This document shows positions 58,878-64,000 of a stretch of 64,000 nucleotides of DNA, piece after piece. The number at the start of each line of letters is the position of its first letter. Position 1 is the first letter of the stretch. The notes beneath the pieces are model-generated. The model was given only the letters and a program-made list of their open reading frames with translations, was not told the origin of the DNA and did not search any database. Both the position numbers and the translations under genes were made by a program. The DNA comes from a virus, in IMG/VR virus record IMGVR_UViG_3300031688_000007, positions 1 to 64,000 of that record; one strand, written 5' to 3'.

Positions 58878-60887
58878 TTAGCTTAGGTTGCCAATCTTAA
58901 CTCTAAGAACGCCGCCGTTGTACACCCGGATAGAATCGTTATTGATCTCAATCCTCTCATTTCCTGTACCTGTGGTTATCTGGTTTGCATATAGCGACCC
59001 TGTAGTGATCTTGCCTCCATTGATAGTTGTGGTACTAGGGGAGTAAATGTTTGTCGTGACAACACCTAGCGCATTTGATGCTGTGAGCTCTGCCCCAGTC
59101 TTAGCAGCATTCGCCTTACTAGTGGCGTCACCTGAAGCTGTTGCTTCTGCACCAGACTGGGCAGCTGCTATGGAAGTAGCAACAGGACTACCTACGGTCA
59201 GCATGCCTGATATATTGGCAGACTTCATGTATGTGTCACTCATCCAAGTACCTGGAGGGAGCCAAGTACCACCTGCTGTAGCACACGCTGCTTGTGTCAC
59301 TCCACCGGACTCTACACCAGCAGAGGAAACACACACTCCTCCGCCTGTAACACCACCATCTGTTATGACACGAAATGGGACTGTAGTTGAAACAGTACCA
59401 TCACTTTGTACCCCACCCACTCTGAGTGAGTCAGCAGCTACAGTAAATTCACTAAACCCAGAGTCTGTAACATCATTATTAGCAGTAGAGGTTAATCCAA
59501 AACCTGCAATATGTCCTGCTGCGTTAATCTTAACTGAGTACTTAGAGTTTACTGTGGTAATCTCTGCCGAGAACTTGGTAGCTACTGCCCAGGAACTACC
59601 GCTGTATTGATACACCTCACCAGGTATGTATGTTGCATCATTGGTACCAGTCATAGGGATCCAGAGATCGTCTACTACTGCACCTGACGGAAGAGTATGG
59701 GACACATTACTAAATATACTACGCTTACCATCTGCTAAGTCTGCTAAGGCAAGAGTGTTTGCATTGTTACCGATCTTTACCCAGGCGGTACCGTTGTACT
59801 TGTATGTGTTGGATACATCAATCGTTACACCTGAGCTACCCGTCTCAGTAGTCTTTTCGATGAACAGGTCATTTGTATCCATACCGGTTAAGGCGGCACG
59901 TTGTGCAGGAGTACCAGAGTTAACCACTACAAGTGCATCTGTCTCACTTGTAACGTACTGCACAATAGAACTGGTGCCATCAACAGTAGCACTATGTAAG
60001 TTAATAGAAGTAGTACCATCAACTACATTAGAGATACTTGTTTCCATTGTTTGCTGAACCGTAGCAATACTATTTGCTAGCTGTTGTTGTACAGCTATAG
60101 TGTATTTACCCTGACCATCCATAATGGACTCTACGGAGGCCATCCGTACACCATATTCGGTAGCTACTGCAGAGCCTGCAGCATTAGTTATATTGCCGGT
60201 GGTTGGATCAACTACTACACCTGCATAGCTGAGCTTAGTTGTATTCTCTGCTCCTGCAAGCATAGCCTGTAACGCTATTTGACCAGCTTCATCTAAGTAA
60301 TCACTTATCTTATTTTCTAAGGATACATTACTAGACTTAGCAAAATCAGCCAGGCCAAGTGTGTCACTGTTGTAGAGGGCAACACTTAACTTCTGTGCTA
60401 ACTGGCTATTGACTGATCCAGTTAGATTACTGATGTCTCCGTCAATACCGCTACTATCAAACACTAGATCCCCAGTATCTAATCTGTACGCTAAATACTC
60501 TCGTGCAGCGTCCGCTACTGCTTTATCAGCTGCATAGCTAACTGCCGTAGCATCTAAATTAACCTGCATCGCGGCTAGTGTAGCGATGGTGGATAGCGCT
60601 TGGTGTCTTGCAGAGAACGCAGTGCCCTCCACTACAACGTTTGGATCGGCGTTTGCCCACAGTTGTGCGAGATCCCTATAGTTCTCGGCTACAATAGCCT
60701 GTATAGCTGCAGCACTACTTGAGGCTGCTGCGCCTGTTACACTTGCACCGACAGTTGCAGCATGAGTTGTAGCTAGGTTTGCAGATGATTCTGCAATAGC
60801 TACCTTATTCTGTACCTCAACAGCTGCAGTAGCTGCGAGGTTTGCTTCAGTTGCTGCTAATGCTGCGTATTCTGCTGCTGTAGTCAT
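58878..60887 (-). CDS. Tail tip/central-fibre protein with DUF1983-like (lambda J C-terminal) module, 669 aa
   Basis: N-terminal about 150 residues are an Ala-rich helical rod (AALAATEANLAATAAVEVQN). The central part has SVESIMDGQGKYTIAVQQQL, NSKYSVKINAAGHIAGFGL and SEFTVAADSLRVGG, the pattern of the DUF1983 domain in lambda-type host-specificity protein J. The C-terminus ends TINGGKITTGSLYANQITTG and IRVYNGGVLRVKIGNLS, a typical trimeric fibre tip. This is likely the tail's central or lateral fibre. Confidence 0.7.
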   Translation of the reverse strand: MTTAAEYAALAATEANLAATAAVEVQNKVAIAESSANLATTHAATVGASVTGAAASSSAAAIQAIVAENYRDLAQLWANADPNVVVEGTAFSARHQALSTIATLAAMQVNLDATAVSYAADKAVADAAREYLAYRLDTGDLVFDSSGIDGDISNLTGSVNSQLAQKLSVALYNSDTLGLADFAKSSNVSLENKISDYLDEAGQIALQAMLAGAENTTKLSYAGVVVDPTTGNITNAAGSAVATEYGVRMASVESIMDGQGKYTIAVQQQLANSIATVQQTMETSISNVVDGTTSINLHSATVDGTSSIVQYVTSETDALVVVNSGTPAQRAALTGMDTNDLFIEKTTETGSSGVTIDVSNTYKYNGTAWVKIGNNANTLALADLADGKRSIFSNVSHTLPSGAVVDDLWIPMTGTNDATYIPGEVYQYSGSSWAVATKFSAEITTVNSKYSVKINAAGHIAGFGLTSTANNDVTDSGFSEFTVAADSLRVGGVQSDGTVSTTVPFRVITDGGVTGGGVCVSSAGVESGGVTQAACATAGGTWLPPGTWMSDTYMKSANISGMLTVGSPVATSIAAAQSGAEATASGDATSKANAAKTGAELTASNALGVVTTNIYSPSTTTINGGKITTGSLYANQITTGTGNERIEINNDSIRVYNGGVLRVKIGNLS

Positions 60888-60896
60888 GTTCTGTCT

Positions 60897-62489
60897 CTAC
60901 ACAATATATGAATCGTAGTATGAGGAAATGTCATCGTCATCGTCGTCCCATATTACAGAGTTATCACTGCCAAGGGAAGACTGCACCTCCTGGCTAGGTC
61001 TCCACGAGTTAAGTGAGCCAAGCATTGAGATGGTATCAATGAAGTCATCGTGCTTGCTCTTAAAGCCTGCAGCTGACGCTAATGATAGCTCATCTATTGC
61101 TTCTACAATGATTGGATCGTGCTTCATCTCCTCAGGGAACCAGATCTTCTTCATCTTGAACCAAGGTAACACAATGTTGAATCGCTGCATCTTGTTAGTA
61201 GACGGACGTATCCCAGGTCTATTACTGTTGCCCTCAGAGGCTAGTGTGAAGTAGTTGTTACGGTTGGTCATCTCACGTTGGATCCATTGGATAAATCCTC
61301 CCTGCTGGCCAGTCACTTCCACCCCAACCTGCTGTGGTTTGTACATCTGAGCCAAACGGAATAGATCATCAATGTTTTGATCCATAAGCTGACGCTTACA
61401 GATACCATCGACCCATAACCAGTCACCGTTACTGTTGAGGGCCCACACCGATATAACACTATAGTCAGCACTACTTTTCTCGCTCGTAGCAAAGTCAGTA
61501 GTTATATAGAAATTATAAGCACCTTTGTTCTTAAGAAGTCCCTTACGCTCGTACCAAATGATGTCTCCGTTCTGCACCAGTCTGTCTTCGTCAGACATGA
61601 TGCGCAACATGAGCTCCTGGTTGAAGGAAGCGATCTGACCGGTCTTCACTGCACGGTTGTACTGCTCTTCTATGTACTCGTAGGTGAATCGGTCATCCCA
61701 AGCACCTCTGAAGTCCTCCCTACTACATGGGAACTTCTCACATACCGGGAATACGTTCACACTCCAGGCACCAGACTCAACAGCCTTATACAATGGATCC
61801 TTAGAGTTAAATGGAGTACCTGACCAGATAATCCTGCGACGCATTGGATGTAGAGCGTAGTTGATGGCCTTATAAACAGTATCTTCAATGGATTTAATAA
61901 CCGTTGGAGACCGTGCATCCTCATCCGACACCAAGTCATCCAATATAGCTAAGGTAGGTCTCTTACCCATCTCCTTACTACCACGAACACCCGTACTTGC
62001 ACCGTAACCTTTTACGATAAACGTCTTACCTTCTGAATTCCGGAATTCCCAACGAATATCCGTGAACTTAGTAAAGGGAACATAAATTTTAAGAAAATCA
62101 CTATTCTCATAACGATACTCCAAATTCTTCCGCATGTTTTTAACGCCGTTCTCTATACTGTCAGAAACATATAACGCTAAATCAACATCAAACTCTGGGA
62201 ATCCACCATAAGTTGCAATATATAAGAATAAATACTCACCCATTAGTGTTGTTTTAGCAGATCCACGGAATAACATATTTAATATGTCGGCATCACCCGT
62301 CGCAATCTGATCTAACATTTTATAATGAAGGACTGGAGTTTTATTCTCCTCACCTTCTGCTCCATTAACTAGTTTAATAAAGTTAACGAACTCTAAAGCA
62401 AAACTACTCGGAACATAATAAGGATCTGTGTCGAAACTAACATTATTAACTAACTCTTCGACTGATTGTGGTGCAGTATTTAATGACAT
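60897..62489 (-). CDS. Terminase large subunit (N4 gp68-like), 530 aa
   Basis: The ATPase part has a Walker A-like FRGSAKTTL (74-82) and Walker B LAILDD (180-185); SGTPFNS (224-230) is the coupling motif. The nuclease part has ITTDFATS with D332 as a likely metal ligand, and SKHDDFIDTIS near the C-terminus. It motors genome DNA through the portal and cuts the concatemer. AGGAAAA precedes the ATG; its 5' end overlaps the small ORF upstream by 10 bases. Confidence 0.9.
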   Translation of the reverse strand: MSLNTAPQSVEELVNNVSFDTDPYYVPSSFALEFVNFIKLVNGAEGEENKTPVLHYKMLDQIATGDADILNMLFRGSAKTTLMGEYLFLYIATYGGFPEFDVDLALYVSDSIENGVKNMRKNLEYRYENSDFLKIYVPFTKFTDIRWEFRNSEGKTFIVKGYGASTGVRGSKEMGKRPTLAILDDLVSDEDARSPTVIKSIEDTVYKAINYALHPMRRRIIWSGTPFNSKDPLYKAVESGAWSVNVFPVCEKFPCSREDFRGAWDDRFTYEYIEEQYNRAVKTGQIASFNQELMLRIMSDEDRLVQNGDIIWYERKGLLKNKGAYNFYITTDFATSEKSSADYSVISVWALNSNGDWLWVDGICKRQLMDQNIDDLFRLAQMYKPQQVGVEVTGQQGGFIQWIQREMTNRNNYFTLASEGNSNRPGIRPSTNKMQRFNIVLPWFKMKKIWFPEEMKHDPIIVEAIDELSLASAAGFKSKHDDFIDTISMLGSLNSWRPSQEVQSSLGSDNSVIWDDDDDDISSYYDSYIV

Positions 62490-62749
62490 AGATTTTCCTG
62501 CGTAAAAATAAAAACATTATGAGCTGTTTCCATCTTTTTTAATAAAAAAATAAATTCGTCTTCACTTGTGCATTTAATAATTTTCTTAGATTCTGTATAT
62601 TCAATTAAAACTATTAGATCCATAAAACAAAGGGAAAAGTTTTTAATTGTACAAAAATCGTACACCTCTCCATTAATCGAGAAGCTTTCCTCATGTAAAT
62701 TAGTTAAAAAGTCCAGCAAACTTTTCCCAACCACTTTTAGGCTGCACAT
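62480..62749 (-). CDS. Small hypothetical protein, 89 aa (start uncertain)
   Basis: An AT-rich ORF (Phe, Ile and Lys-rich, e.g. KIIKCTSEDEFIFLLKKMETA) between the terminase and a zincin-like gene. The listed ATG overlaps the upstream gene by 50 bases; a TTG at 62719 is an alternative. It has five Cys or so but no clear motif. It may be a real small terminase-associated protein or an accessory gene. Confidence 0.45.
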   Translation of the reverse strand: MCSLKVVGKSLLDFLTNLHEESFSINGEVYDFCTIKNFSLCFMDLIVLIEYTESKKIIKCTSEDEFIFLLKKMETAHNVFIFTQENLCH

Positions 62750-63362
62750 CCTTCACCACCGTAGGCGGATTTTGTGTGCGGTCATTGATATTATCAGTAA
62801 CAAATTGCATCTGACTTGCTTGGAGATCTGTCATGGGAGGGACGTTAGGACGAGCTGTATTATTGATATCAGCATACTGATTGTCACGCTGACGGATAAG
62901 CCCCTCTTCCTGCTCATGTGAGATGCCAGGGAAGTTGAACACACTATGTGACCCTTCATGGCGCAACACCTCAGAGAGAGGCATCTGGGGCTGCTCAATA
63001 GCATTACCGGACACGAACACCCTACCACCAGAATGACCACCCCAAACATCAGTCTCAGACCCACCTAAAGGCAAGTAATCATTCTCTGTTCCAAAGGGTA
63101 CATCCAGGTTACCAGACTTGATATTTTCAAGACCAGCCTTGCTCCAATCGTCCATACTATAGTCATCAGTTTCAAACTGAAGAGTATCCAACATTTTACC
63201 CTTCTGAGCAGTATTCACGTCCTGTAACTGCTGAAACACCTCTGGGTCACCCTTCTGAATCATCTGCACATTGGCAGCATATTCTTCATAGGGCATTAAT
63301 CCATCAGTATACTGGCTAAACAAATCAGTCAATACACCCTGTAACCCAGAGATTCCGGCCAT
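62700..63362 (-). CDS. Zincin-like protein upstream of terminase, 220 aa
   Basis: The central motif LRHEGSHSVFNFPGI (HEGSH at residues 135-139) is an HExxH zinc site, followed by SHEQEEGL (H149, E150, E152, E153), a plausible third ligand. N-terminal helices (LTDLFSQYTDG) precede it; the C-terminus is disordered and ends in KSGWEKFAGLFN. It might be a processing protease or an inactive structural domain. The start overlaps the previous stop (TAATG). Confidence 0.55.
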   Translation of the reverse strand: MAGISGLQGVLTDLFSQYTDGLMPYEEYAANVQMIQKGDPEVFQQLQDVNTAQKGKMLDTLQFETDDYSMDDWSKAGLENIKSGNLDVPFGTENDYLPLGGSETDVWGGHSGGRVFVSGNAIEQPQMPLSEVLRHEGSHSVFNFPGISHEQEEGLIRQRDNQYADINNTARPNVPPMTDLQASQMQFVTDNINDRTQNPPTVVKDVQPKSGWEKFAGLFN

Positions 63363-63997
63363 TACTCTACCACCTCACCTTCTATAATTTGACTATGAGC
63401 GACTTCTTTCGCATTCATCATCCCCGACTTTATCATATCCCGCTGGCTCGCGGCTAGAGCCATAGTAGCCTGACGCAGATCATTGATGGTTTTATCTTCT
63501 TTTAAACCAACATCTAACTCAATCTTAGTAACCTCAGGTCTCTTAAGATGGGTCAGGAGACTATTCGCAGCATCACTCCGAACCTTCTCACTATTGGCAT
63601 GAACCATCAACTCAGCTTGCACATTAAGCGCCTTCTGGAACACATCAGCATTCAGGATATGGGACGGTATAAGCGTCTGCTCATAGATCTTATTAACTAG
63701 CTGGTTCTTGTTGTAGGCAGACGCATACGCACTAACCCTATGGTCATCGACACCATCATTCAGGAGTCTCTGGTACCGCTCAGGGAACGTCTTCACATAT
63801 GATTCTAGATTGGTTGAGCCAAGCATCTTATGACTCACATACTTCACAGCAGAGACATAATCCTCCACCTTGTACCGGCCTTGCGCCAGCACACTTGCAT
63901 ACCCTATCAGGTTCTCACGGAACTCTACTCTCGTAGATTGCTCCTGAAGCAGACCATTGATACTACCCATAAGCTCATCGCTTATACGGCCCTTCAT
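63362..63997 (-). CDS. Small-terminase-like protein (N4 gp69-type), possibly extended past the window
   Basis: A 211-residue, mostly helical, charged protein. Its C-terminal KIELDVGLKEDKTINDLRQA segment is like proteins found immediately before the large terminase in N4-like phages. It is the first gene of the late block visible here. The ATG at 63997 is 3 bases from the window edge with no ribosome site in view, so the true start could lie outside. Confidence 0.5.
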   Translation of the reverse strand: MKGRISDELMGSINGLLQEQSTRVEFRENLIGYASVLAQGRYKVEDYVSAVKYVSHKMLGSTNLESYVKTFPERYQRLLNDGVDDHRVSAYASAYNKNQLVNKIYEQTLIPSHILNADVFQKALNVQAELMVHANSEKVRSDAANSLLTHLKRPEVTKIELDVGLKEDKTINDLRQATMALAASQRDMIKSGMMNAKEVAHSQIIEGEVVE

Positions 63998-64000
63998 AGC

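Noticed and set aside
58878-60887. Lambda-J-like protein taken as evidence for a siphovirus
   Set aside because: No tape-measure, tail tube or tail-assembly frameshift genes are present, while the capsid, SSB and virion polymerase are of N4 type; the module is best seen as borrowed.

Overview
This window is about 64 kb of a strictly lytic, tailed double-stranded DNA phage of the N4 type (Schitoviridae-like podovirus). The diagnostic parts are: a 3,151-residue virion RNA polymerase with the single-subunit (T7/N4) RNAP motifs in order; a major capsid protein of the N4 gp56 family; an N4 gp45-like single-stranded DNA-binding protein; the AAA ATPase/VWA pair of the N4 gp24/gp25 kind; and the N4-style plan of rightward early/middle genes facing a long leftward late block that ends in the virion polymerase. 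The tail-fibre and exported-protein genes resemble those I associate with marine podoviruses, so a marine Gram-negative host is likely. I see no integrase, repressor, tRNA or CRISPR. The N4 early genes (including RNA polymerase II) are not here and probably lie left of position 1; the right edge cuts close to the start of a terminase-linked gene.

Layout, rightward genes. 1-2.3 kb: small proteins, a Tad2-like (DUF2829) anti-Thoeris candidate, a zinc ribbon and a deoxynucleotide monophosphate kinase, closed by an intrinsic terminator. 2.3-6.2 kb: MoxR-type ATPase, an unknown protein, a metallopeptidase-like/VWA protein and two small unknowns. 6.2-7.8 kb: an MGCDIH-family protein, a SleB-like wall hydrolase, tiny ORFs and a helically phased repeat. 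7.9-16.9 kb: replication module, comprising a family A DNA polymerase split in two around a foreign ORF, a RecB/Cas4-like nuclease, a helicase/primase-like protein, a RecA-like ATPase, SSB, a RusA-like resolvase and a tiny membrane protein. Three GTGCTCCGCAC hairpins with 3-nt loops precede gene groups and look like promoters for the virion RNA polymerase.

Leftward genes, in transcription order from the right edge: small-terminase-like protein, a small zincin and the large terminase (64-60.9 kb); tail tip, fibres and connectors (60.9-43.6 kb); a cassette of exported proteins (43.3-40.1 kb); a metallophosphoesterase and the lysis genes (40-37.7 kb); portal, scaffold and capsid (37.6-32.8 kb), closed by a strong terminator; then internal/ejected virion proteins and finally the giant virion polymerase (32.7-16.9 kb).

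How it fits together: the polymerase packaged in the head would enter with the DNA and start at hairpin promoters on the rightward strand; the replication module copies the genome; SSB may, as in N4, help host sigma70 polymerase fire the leftward late promoters, several of which are visible as -35/-10 pairs in the few intergenic gaps. The most notable departures from N4 are the split polymerase, the hairpin promoters deep in the replication region, a zincin domain inside the virion polymerase, and five consecutive genes for exported proteins.
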